From assembly GCA_031265585.1 (NCBI GenBank), contig JAISCL010000208.1, positions 1 through 32,973 on the forward strand: a stretch of 32,973 nt of DNA, in the 5' to 3' direction. Both the position numbers and the translations under genes were made by a program. Shown here one piece after another: positions 1 to 7,407 of the stretch. Under the pieces are notes generated by a model. That model was not told where the DNA came from. It made no database searches and worked only from the letters and a program-made list of their open reading frames with translations. The DNA comes from Tannerella sp. (GTDB lineage Bacteria; Bacteroidota; Bacteroidia; Bacteroidales; Tannerellaceae). Every line of letters begins with the position of its first letter. Positions within the stretch are counted from its first letter, which is position 1.

Positions 1-3000
1 CGTCCTGTTTATAGTAGCCACAACGATTTCGCCCTTTCCGTCACCGTCCACATCGGCTATCAGATTGGTCATTGTGTTGTATTCCGGCATGGTGGCAGGT
101 GGAGTAATAGTTTTTATCAGCCGCAGCGAATCGTCAAAGATCAACATGCTTTGTGCCGTAGGACTATAGCCGATATTATTCGGCACTACCACTTCTATTC
201 TGCCGTCACCGTCCAGATCCCCTGCAAAAGGCGTAGCCAGACTGTGTATCTCGGCATTGCTTACCATCTTCCGTTCAATGTCCCAGGTTGTCGACGGCGC
301 AGGCACGTAACATTCGACGTCGGTGATGTTGTTCGGCTTTTCGGCTACATATATATATATGTATGCGGTGGAGGTGTTGCCGTCGCAGGTGAGGCGGTAG
401 GCGAGCGTGTCGTAGCCGGGGGCGGTGGCGGTGTAGCGGAGGCTGTCGTCGGGCATGAGCGCTGCCGAGCCGTGGGGAGTGGTGAGGGGGGTGAGCATTT
501 CCGGCGTCGGGGCGCAGCCGTTCGGGATGGAATCGTTGGCCTTGATGCCGATTTTGACGGTCATTCCGCTGACGGTCGAAACGTAGTCGCTGTGCGCCAG
601 GAGGAGGTCGGAGACGGTGAACGCGTTGTTGGAGGTCGTGTCACATTCCGGCTGTACGTAAGTGGCCTGGCCGCGGTCGTTTACGCGGATGATGATTTCG
701 TCCAGGGGAAGGAATTTCGACAGGGAGTCGATGGTGAGGGTGACCGATTGAATGGCGCCCGGGTTGAGGGCCGTCAGGGAACTGTCGGTGGCTATTTTAT
801 TTCCGGCGGCGACCGTATTTTTGTAGGCCGAGAGGTAGAAGGGGGCCAGCAGACCGGCGTCGCCGGCGTTTGTTACTTCGACGGTGACCGTCAGGGAATC
901 GCCGCCAGCATGGTAATGGAACGCGGACGTTGCGGCGGCAATGGCGGCGTCGGGGGCGAGCCAGAGTGGAGTGCCGTTTTTGTTCAGGATTTCCGTCTGC
1001 TTGAGGAAGGCGTTGTAGGGCTGCACGTCGTCGGCGGTGTTTAGCGTTTCGTCCTGTCCGGGGAAGAAGACGGCCGGATTGACGGGGTACCGGGCCGCGC
1101 TGACGTCGTCGTTCACATTGACCGAATTGTACATGATCTGATTCCATACCGGACGTGCAAACGCCCAGTGGCCGGATTTGGCCTTGAGCACGTTGAGCGA
1201 TCCTTCATACAGATTACTGCCTGTACTCCCGGAACGTCCTATGCTGACGATGCGGGCGGAACGGTCGCCGCTCACACCGTAGGGATCAACGACAATGGGA
1301 TACTGCATGACCGTCCCGGCGCCGAAGGTAAATTCGGTGTGCTGCACTCCCGTGGCTGCATTTACGATCCGCAGGCGCTCCTGGTCCTGCAGGACGATTT
1401 CGCTGATGCCGTCGAGGTTGAAATCAAACAGCGTGGCGCTCGTGGAATGGGAATCTTCTACAGGCGGGAAATCCCACATCCAGGTAAACGACCAGCTCGA
1501 AGGATTGTACTTGAAGGCGCGGAATACGGCTTTGTTCGTTCCGTAGAGTTCTGTCTGAACCAGGACATCGGGAATGGAGTCGTTGTCGAAATCGGCGACA
1601 AGCGGGAGGCTTTTTCCTCCGTTCACGTTGTTGCCTGCAGGTATGACAAGCGGGGAGCTGACGGTATTGTTATGGACATCCCATACGTAACCGTGGACGT
1701 AACCGGCAACCGCCGTGGTCTTGTTGCTGATAAAGACGTCGAGGAAGCCGTCGCGGTTGAAGTCGGCCACCTGCGTATGCCCGTCGTCAATGACGCCCGG
1801 CGGGGGGCTGACGGTTCTTGCCAGGGTGAGGGTATTGCCGCTGAAGCCGTTCGGGTTGTTGATCTCCAGCTCGTAAATCTCGTTGCCGAGTATGAGCTGC
1901 AGGTCGCCCGTACCCAGCACGTCGGCGGCTGTCGAGGCGGACTGTTTCCAGTTCGGGGCCGGAGGAGGGGTTGAAGACGTCTGCGTGCTCCAGCAGGAGT
2001 ATGCAGCGCCGCGGTTCGAGCCTCCGGCGGCTTCTGCCAGCATTACGCCGGTGCTTGCATTGAAAATGCGGTTGTTGATGTATATTTCGGGCGTGCCGTC
2101 GTGGTTGAAATCGGCGAAGCCGACGGCGGCGCCGTGCTCTCCTGCCTGGCCGTACGGGGAATCGGATGTCCAGGCTGTCGCACCTGCATAGTTATAGGCG
2201 CGCAGCTTCAAGTCGATGGTCGGCACGACAATCAGGGTACCCTTGTCGGGCGTATTTATCATCCCGTACGTGTCGAGTTCGTATTCCGAAACGGCAGACT
2301 CTATCGTAATGGTACGGACCGGCAGGTGCGTGCGGGTGTCATAGATGGCGATCGTCCTGAGCGTCGGCCTGGCGTATCCGGATACGGGTCCATTGGCAGA
2401 TCTTCCGGTAGTGGTAAAAACGACGATTTCGGGAATGCCGTCGCCATTCATGTCGCCCACGAGCGGAACGACATGGTCGGAGATACTGGTTGCGGCCGAG
2501 CTCCAGTCCTCTACCATTCCCCAGTCCATTTCGGGCGGCGTGACGTAGCACTCGGCGTCGCTGATGTTGTCGGGCATTTCGGCTACATAGACGTAAACTT
2601 TTGCGGTGGCGGTTTCGCCGTTGCAGGAGATGGTGTAGGTCACCGTGTCGCTGCCGGTGAAGCCGCTGTTGGGGACGTAGCGGACGCTGTCGCCGGCGGA
2701 TGTTGCCATGCCGTGCCTGGCGAGGGGGGCGACGACGGAAATCACGGGGGTCGTGCAGCCGGCGGGGAGGTAATCGTTCGTCCGGACGTTGATTTTGACA
2801 GACATGCCGGCGGCGGTGGTAGCGTAGTCGTCGAAGGCTTTCAGCTTATCGAGCCAGAGGTGTGCCGTGTAGAGGGAATCCTGCGTGGCGTCCTGGAAGC
2901 GTACGGACATGGTGAGGGTGTTTTCGCCGCCCTGAAGCGCCGCGGCGGGGAAGGTCAGCGTATTCATCATGTTGTTGTTATCGGTAACCGTCGTGTACGG

Positions 3001-4530
3001 GTCGCCGTTGATCAGCCAGGTGATGGAGGTGAAGGCCTTTTCGACGGCGCGATTGACGATGATGTTATCCGCCATCTCGAAGGTGTGGGTAACTGCCGAG
3101 GTGTTTTTGTAGTAAGCATCAAGGCCCGTCGCCTTTTCGCGGACGGTGAAGTAGCACTGGAGGTCGTAGGCTGCAGCGCCGGCCAGGTAGCCGTACGTTT
3201 CCGCCGATCCGTATCCGTACATGTAGGCCAGCATTCCGCCGGGGCAGGTTACGTCGATGGTGATGTCCGTATTGTCGAGTTCCCTGCGTACCGTGATCCA
3301 GTCGGGGAAATAGGCGCTGGCGGTTACATCATAGCCCGAATTGCCGGGAACGGTTACGCCGTTTTCCTTAATCACGGTCTGACTCCACCAGTCTTTGGGT
3401 ATCAGCATTTCAACGGCATGATGCGTGATGTGCGTATTGCCCGAAAGGATAAACGGGGAGAGGACGGCGCGCGGGATGCGCTGCTGGACAGGCGGAATCC
3501 AGGTGATGGCCGCATCGGGAAGGATGGTGAATACCATGATGGACTTGTTGGACGTAACCTTTGTCAGGCCCGACATTTCGTAACAGACATATCGATAGCC
3601 TTCCGCATTCAGGTTATATTCGAGATCCGTCCCGCCGTTAATGCCTCCGGAGACGGTGACGCGTGTCCCGGCTTCCTGTGCAACAATGACCATGATTCCT
3701 CCCCAGTTACCGTAACCCTGCGGGGTTTTCACCGGCCATACGAAAAAATCCCTGCCCCATTTGTCCACGCTCCATAGTTGCTCGTAGCAGTGGTCTGCCG
3801 AAGCATTCCCCATATTCCCACAATAATGACCACCTTGTCCTGGCCCATAGGACGAGCCGCTTCCACTAAAAACGGCAACCGGTTTTGTAGCTGTGACTTT
3901 CCCCCCTGTCAAATCGGCGCCACCACCATAAAAATGATATACTTCATTTTTATTTAGCGATTGGGTTGTTCCATTATGCAGGGTTACCACAGTTCCATCT
4001 TCTTTTGCCGTAACGGAATAAGCTGAGCCACGAGAACTGGAAGTTGGAATTCCGGTCGCCAGATAATATTCGGTTCCCCATGTGGGAACGGGCAAAACAG
4101 TGGAAGCATCCGTCCTTGCACTATAGTAATTGATGGCATACACGCAGATGTCTTCCGTTGAAGTAACCGTTATGGTTCGGGATGATTTTTCCGTAACCTG
4201 ACTGTTGATCATGTCATAATAGGGCACACTGTCCGTATAAATGCCCGGCTGTACCAGCATATTGTTCCATCCATTCCAGCAGGAATCCGTTAGATTGTTG
4301 TATTTGGCTGTAATACGACAGGCTTTCTCTACTACGATTTTCAGTTGCAGCGTTGCTCCGTCATTATTATCAAGATACGAAACATAAAATTCCCTTCCGG
4401 CAATGGCCGAACCGGGAAAGAGCTGCTGCGCGCGGGCCGGCGGGGTGCAGCACAGCGTCTGCAGGACAAGCGCCGCAAACAGGGTGATGACGAAATGGGT
4501 CAGGCGGCCGGGATGATTATTTATTTTCAT
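1..4530 (-). CDS. Giant secreted protein with IgGFc-binding-like region, duplicated Ig-like modules and FG-GAP (VCBS) repeats; C-terminus outside window
   Basis: The minus frame is open from the ATG at 4528-4530 to base 1, 1510 codons without a stop, so the C-terminal part lies beyond the left edge. Residues 1-35 form a signal peptide (hydrophobic core FVITLFAALVLQTL, cleavage near ARAQQ). Residues about 100-350 resemble the IgGFc-binding N-terminal domain (stretch DFFVWPVKTPQGYGNWGG). Calcium-binding FG-GAP/VCBS loops of the DxDxDG type follow: DMNGDGIPE (about 691), DFNHDGTPE (804), DFNRDGFLD (921), DFDNDSIPD (977), DFNLDGISE (1037), DLDGDGRIE (1435) and DVDGDGKGE (1491). Two related Ig/cadherin-like modules lie near residues 565-660 and 1312-1405, each followed by a conserved ECYV segment and new FG-GAP loops. 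It starts 6 bases after the stop of the preceding gene, so the two are probably co-transcribed. Cell-surface or secreted adhesin-like function is inferred; a sorting domain at the missing C-terminus is expected but not visible. Confidence 0.88.
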   Translation of the reverse strand, partial: MKINNHPGRLTHFVITLFAALVLQTLCCTPPARAQQLFPGSAIAGREFYVSYLDNNDGATLQLKIVVEKACRITAKYNNLTDSCWNGWNNMLVQPGIYTDSVPYYDMINSQVTEKSSRTITVTSTEDICVYAINYYSARTDASTVLPVPTWGTEYYLATGIPTSSSRGSAYSVTAKEDGTVVTLHNGTTQSLNKNEVYHFYGGGADLTGGKVTATKPVAVFSGSGSSYGPGQGGHYCGNMGNASADHCYEQLWSVDKWGRDFFVWPVKTPQGYGNWGGIMVIVAQEAGTRVTVSGGINGGTDLEYNLNAEGYRYVCYEMSGLTKVTSNKSIMVFTILPDAAITWIPPVQQRIPRAVLSPFILSGNTHITHHAVEMLIPKDWWSQTVIKENGVTVPGNSGYDVTASAYFPDWITVRRELDNTDITIDVTCPGGMLAYMYGYGSAETYGYLAGAAAYDLQCYFTVREKATGLDAYYKNTSAVTHTFEMADNIIVNRAVEKAFTSITWLINGDPYTTVTDNNNMMNTLTFPAAALQGGENTLTMSVRFQDATQDSLYTAHLWLDKLKAFDDYATTAAGMSVKINVRTNDYLPAGCTTPVISVVAPLARHGMATSAGDSVRYVPNSGFTGSDTVTYTISCNGETATAKVYVYVAEMPDNISDAECYVTPPEMDWGMVEDWSSAATSISDHVVPLVGDMNGDGIPEIVVFTTTGRSANGPVSGYARPTLRTIAIYDTRTHLPVRTITIESAVSEYELDTYGMINTPDKGTLIVVPTIDLKLRAYNYAGATAWTSDSPYGQAGEHGAAVGFADFNHDGTPEIYINNRIFNASTGVMLAEAAGGSNRGAAYSCWSTQTSSTPPPAPNWKQSASTAADVLGTGDLQLILGNEIYELEINNPNGFSGNTLTLARTVSPPPGVIDDGHTQVADFNRDGFLDVFISNKTTAVAGYVHGYVWDVHNNTVSSPLVIPAGNNVNGGKSLPLVADFDNDSIPDVLVQTELYGTNKAVFRAFKYNPSSWSFTWMWDFPPVEDSHSTSATLFDFNLDGISEIVLQDQERLRIVNAATGVQHTEFTFGAGTVMQYPIVVDPYGVSGDRSARIVSIGRSGSTGSNLYEGSLNVLKAKSGHWAFARPVWNQIMYNSVNVNDDVSAARYPVNPAVFFPGQDETLNTADDVQPYNAFLKQTEILNKNGTPLWLAPDAAIAAATSAFHYHAGGDSLTVTVEVTNAGDAGLLAPFYLSAYKNTVAAGNKIATDSSLTALNPGAIQSVTLTIDSLSKFLPLDEIIIRVNDRGQATYVQPECDTTSNNAFTVSDLLLAHSDYVSTVSGMTVKIGIKANDSIPNGCAPTPEMLTPLTTPHGSAALMPDDSLRYTATAPGYDTLAYRLTCDGNTSTAYIYIYVAEKPNNITDVECYVPAPSTTWDIERKMVSNAEIHSLATPFAGDLDGDGRIEVVVPNNIGYSPTAQSMLIFDDSLRLIKTITPPATMPEYNTMTNLIADVDGDGKGEIVVATINRT

Positions 4531-4536
4531 AGTTCG

Positions 4537-5157
4537 TTACTTTTTTGAAGGGGAATAATACAGCTTGATGTCGAGGAAGCCTCTTTCCGGGTAATCTACG
4601 TTATAGAGGTAGTGCCGGCGGGTGAGTTCCAGTGCCGTATCGCCTTTCAGGACATACCGGTATTCGGGAATCATGATGACAAAATCCAGCCGCAGCGTGT
4701 CGCCGTTCGTGACGGAACAGTTTCCCGTCAGGATATTGCCGTTCAATACGGTGTGGCAGGTTTCTTTCCCGTCGAATGTAAGCGTGGTGAAAATATACCA
4801 CCGGGAGATGCTTCCCTCGGACAGCCGGTAATCTACGTCGGAGATCCGTCCTGCCGAATCTTTCCGTATCTCGCACTTTTCCAGTGTCCATTCGCCTGCA
4901 GGCAAGGCCGTTTGCGCCTGCGCCGCCGAAGCCGCAAAAAGAAGGAAGACAAGTCCCGCACAGACGGGACGTCGAATGGCATTTAAGAATGTAAAGCCGG
5001 CAAAAGTTTTCCCGGCGGAAAGCGCCGCCCGGACAAAGCGGCCTAAAGGATTTGTAAACGTTTTCATCATTTTGTTCACGGTCGTGATACCGTTTTGTAT
5101 GCGTTCCGTACAGGATGCCGTTATGCGGTCTACCCTTATAAATACTGCCTTTTTCAT
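4537..5157 (-). CDS. Small secreted protein of unknown function upstream of the giant surface protein
   Basis: A 206-residue protein. It has an unusually long N-terminal region of about 55 residues before a clear hydrophobic signal segment (CAGLVFLLFAASAAQA, then QTALPAG). A second possible start is the ATG at 5068-5070 (MMKTFTN), which would shorten that region by 29 residues. The mature part, about 125 residues, looks mostly beta-strand, with a GEWTLEKCEI opening and two further cysteines (ETCHT, GNCSV). This is faintly reminiscent of lipocalin-like small barrels, but no family is recognised with confidence. The gene ends 6 bases before the start of the giant FG-GAP protein, which suggests co-transcription and a related surface role. 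No clear -7/-33 promoter was found directly upstream. Confidence 0.7.
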   Translation of the reverse strand: MKKAVFIRVDRITASCTERIQNGITTVNKMMKTFTNPLGRFVRAALSAGKTFAGFTFLNAIRRPVCAGLVFLLFAASAAQAQTALPAGEWTLEKCEIRKDSAGRISDVDYRLSEGSISRWYIFTTLTFDGKETCHTVLNGNILTGNCSVTNGDTLRLDFVIMIPEYRYVLKGDTALELTRRHYLYNVDYPERGFLDIKLYYSPSKK

Positions 5158-5979
5158 TTTATTTTTTATATTATGTTATTCATTATCATTAAAAAATCCG
5201 GCGCTTCTACTGTGATTAAGCATCCACGGGCGCCGTTGCGCCGTGTGCAAAGGGGATAGATTGCTTCCCCTGTTCCTGTATACTTCGTTGATTCATTTAC
5301 TCACTGACGTTACGCAGTGCTTTTTGTGTACTTCCGGTTGACGCCGGAAGGCGTCTGACTCGGATAACCTTAAGTTTGCAGTTGTAAAAACTGGGGTTAA
5401 ATTTCTATTTTTGTTGTATGAAAGAGAAGATTTAACCGGCCGGTAGAAGTAAACCATTCGGATAACAAGACTTTCAAGTCTATCCGGGGAACAGGGCTTC
5501 TGCCGATCAAGCTGGGGATACCAGAATGACTTTATGAAATCTTCGGCCGGGGAAAGCGCGCCGGGGATTTCGCGGGCATGGAACGGCATGGTTCCGGAGG
5601 GATCGCCGGAAGGAATGGCGGAGTTGTATATGCTTACGTTATATTGCATCTGTTTATCTATATAAAATGCTAATGGTTTTGCATGCGGCGACAAATGTAG
5701 GGCATTTTTTTGAAAAACACAATAAAAAACCCAAAAAAAAACAGCAATAAAGCAATAATTTCCATTTTTTTGCCAAAATCCCCCCACCAATATGCCATCC
5801 CGTACGGGATTTTTGACCGCCATGGCTGCGTGATTGTTTGCTACCGACATGGCAGCCCGATGGGATTCACGACCGTTGTGGTTGGGATTGTTTGCTACCG
5901 ACATGACATCCCTCCGGGATTTATATTTCGCGCGGGCTGGTTTTGTGCATTGCATGTCCTGCTTGCCCGGTACATGTGA
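5158..5979. other. Intergenic region with repeats, probably non-coding
   Basis: About 820 bases with no convincing gene. A minus frame from 5955 to 5293 is open, but its translation has no coherent domain and its first part is made of repeat sequence (MSVANN occurs twice). A shorter version starting at the ATG at 5647-5649 (118 residues) lies about 40 bases after a -7-like TACATTTG (minus strand, 5692-5699); it is possible but weak. Other visible structure: small hairpins at 5229-5242 (GGCGC/GCGCC) and 5251-5271 (AGGGGA/TCCCCT), A/T-rich DNA at 5700-5770, and the repeats listed separately. Confidence 0.6.
5785..5932. repeat. Palindromic intergenic repeat with two copies of a 20-bp motif
   Basis: The 20-base string GATTGTTTGCTACCGACATG occurs at 5832-5851 and again at 5886-5905, 54 bases apart. 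The cluster also holds the perfect palindrome ATCCCGTACGGGAT near its left end and a related imperfect one (ATCCCTCCGGGAT) at the right. Such modular palindromic units are typical of dispersed intergenic repeats; copies elsewhere in the genome cannot be seen here. Confidence 0.7.
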
Positions 5980-6076
5980 GAGGGTGTGTCAAAAGCCTGA
6001 ATTTATCAATTTTACCTTTTCCACAGCAGCTGTGAATAGGATAAAACTTTCTAAAATGGACTTTTGACACACCCTC
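5980..6076. mobile_element. MITE-like element with perfect 16-bp terminal inverted repeats
   Basis: GAGGGTGTGTCAAAAG at 5980-5995 is matched exactly by its reverse complement at 6061-6076, giving a 97-bp element with no room for a gene. A near-perfect hairpin (CACAGC A GCTGTG) sits in the middle. Inverted ends of this size around a short non-coding core fit a non-autonomous miniature transposon. No obvious target-site duplication was seen, so a long-stem regulatory hairpin is the alternative. Confidence 0.6.
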
Positions 6077-6082
6077 CTGCAC

Positions 6083-6103
6083 CCCGTCCTGTGCCGGGAC
6101 GGG
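6083..6103 (-). terminator. Hairpin downstream of the beta-helix lipoprotein gene
   Basis: CCCGTCC (6083-6089) and GGACGGG (6097-6103) form a 7-bp GC-rich stem with a 7-base loop, starting 10 bases after the stop of the minus-strand gene ending at 6114. There is no clear U-tract, so efficient intrinsic termination is uncertain. Confidence 0.4.
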
Positions 6104-6113
6104 ACGGATAATG

Positions 6114-7367
6114 TTATTTCTTTACCCAGCCTGCTGTCCAGTCGTCCGATTCGCTGACGGCGCCTTTCCAGGTTGCTCTTGTAAAGAAAGCGTCGGTTGC
6201 GGAGAGGTCGGCTCCCCCTTCAATGGTGCCGATATAACCGTTCCTAAATTCGATCTTTTGGTTTATGCCGTTCCCGGTCTTTGTTTCCAATGCCAGTTCG
6301 GCTCCTTCTTCGCAGGTGAAGCCATTATCGGCCCACAGGTGTTCAATGACCGAGGTTCCGTCCAGGAAGCTCTGTTCCGTTTCGAGGGTCGCTGTTGTGA
6401 CAGAGCTTGGCTTCCCGACAACCAGCGTATTATACAGCTTAACGCGTGTGCCGGCACGTAAACGGATGCCGCGCTGCTGCCTGTTCGTGTCATTATTGCC
6501 GATCAGGGTCAGGTTTGACAGGGTCGGGTTTGAGACCGGCGTGTTGGTGAAGTTGTCTTCCCGGTTATCCGCTTCGATCAGGCAGTCGCCATTCGCCGTG
6601 CCGTCGGTTCCGGGCGCGGCCTGATCCTGCCGGGCGATCCAGAACTGTCCCTTTCCGATCCATCCGTCGGTCCAGTCGAAGGAATCGTCTTCACTGTTAA
6701 AAGAGACCAGGTATTTTGCGTTTACAGTGCCGCCGAACCATTCGAAGCCGTCGTCGGCGCCCTTGTATACCTGGACATACTCGACCGTCGTGCCGGCTCC
6801 CACGCCGTAGAGGGTGACGCCGTTCGATTCCTTTGTTTCGCTGAAGGCAAAACCGGTATATTCAAGGCGTACATAGCGCAGTGAGCCGGAACTGTCATTC
6901 GGATCCGACCCGCCAAAGGGCGCATCGCCTATCTCGGAAAGCCCTTTCCCGCCTGACAGGTTCACGGGCGCCCTGCCGCAGATGTGCAGTCCGCCCCATG
7001 CGCCGGCTTCTTCCTTATTCGAGGTCATGACAACAGGGTTTTCTTTCGTTCCTCTTACGCTGATTTTCCCGCCCTGCTCGATGATAATGTAGTCGGGCTG
7101 CCCGTCAATCGTCCGTGTGGCAATGACGGTGACGCCTTCCTCGATGATCAGGCTACCGCCGCTTTTTACCTGGTAACCGCCCACGAGGGAATACGTTTTG
7201 CCGGCAAGGAGCGTTTTCTCCCCAGTAAGGTCGCCTTTCAGTATCAGATCATCCGTTACGGGATCCGTATCCGGTTCGCTGTCGCCGTCGCAATTGACGG
7301 CTAATCCTGCACTTGCCCACAGGGCAAACATTACAAACAAATTCTTTCTAACAACATACTTTTTCAT
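6114..7367 (-). CDS. Predicted surface lipoprotein with right-handed beta-helix fold, partner of TonB-dependent receptor
   Basis: A 417-residue protein. It begins with a signal sequence (LFVMFALWASAGLAVN) followed by Cys26 and an acidic stretch (CDGDSEPDTD). That resembles lipoproteins exported to the cell surface in Bacteroidota, although the lipobox (AVNC) is not canonical. The rest reads as a beta-helix: repeated short strands with glycine turns, a SGGSLIIEEGVTV segment near residue 70, and the conserved-looking blocks KGADDGFEWFGGTVNAKYL and DDSFDWTDGWIGKGQFW in the middle. It lies 40 bases downstream of the TonB receptor gene, so it is very likely the receptor's cell-surface binding partner. 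The ligand is unknown. A hairpin follows the stop codon. Confidence 0.78.
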   Translation of the reverse strand: MKKYVVRKNLFVMFALWASAGLAVNCDGDSEPDTDPVTDDLILKGDLTGEKTLLAGKTYSLVGGYQVKSGGSLIIEEGVTVIATRTIDGQPDYIIIEQGGKISVRGTKENPVVMTSNKEEAGAWGGLHICGRAPVNLSGGKGLSEIGDAPFGGSDPNDSSGSLRYVRLEYTGFAFSETKESNGVTLYGVGAGTTVEYVQVYKGADDGFEWFGGTVNAKYLVSFNSEDDSFDWTDGWIGKGQFWIARQDQAAPGTDGTANGDCLIEADNREDNFTNTPVSNPTLSNLTLIGNNDTNRQQRGIRLRAGTRVKLYNTLVVGKPSSVTTATLETEQSFLDGTSVIEHLWADNGFTCEEGAELALETKTGNGINQKIEFRNGYIGTIEGGADLSATDAFFTRATWKGAVSESDDWTAGWVKK

Positions 7368-7407
7368 ACTTACATCTATTGATTATTAATACTGAAAATT
7401 TCTTCCT

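Noticed and set aside
2101..3777. A 558-codon plus-strand frame
   Set aside because: It is the antisense shadow of the giant FG-GAP protein, whose minus frame has recognisable domains and a signal peptide.
5293..5955. A 220-codon minus-strand frame in the spacer
   Set aside because: Its first third is repeat sequence and the rest shows no domain, signal peptide or coherent composition; treated as non-coding with low certainty.
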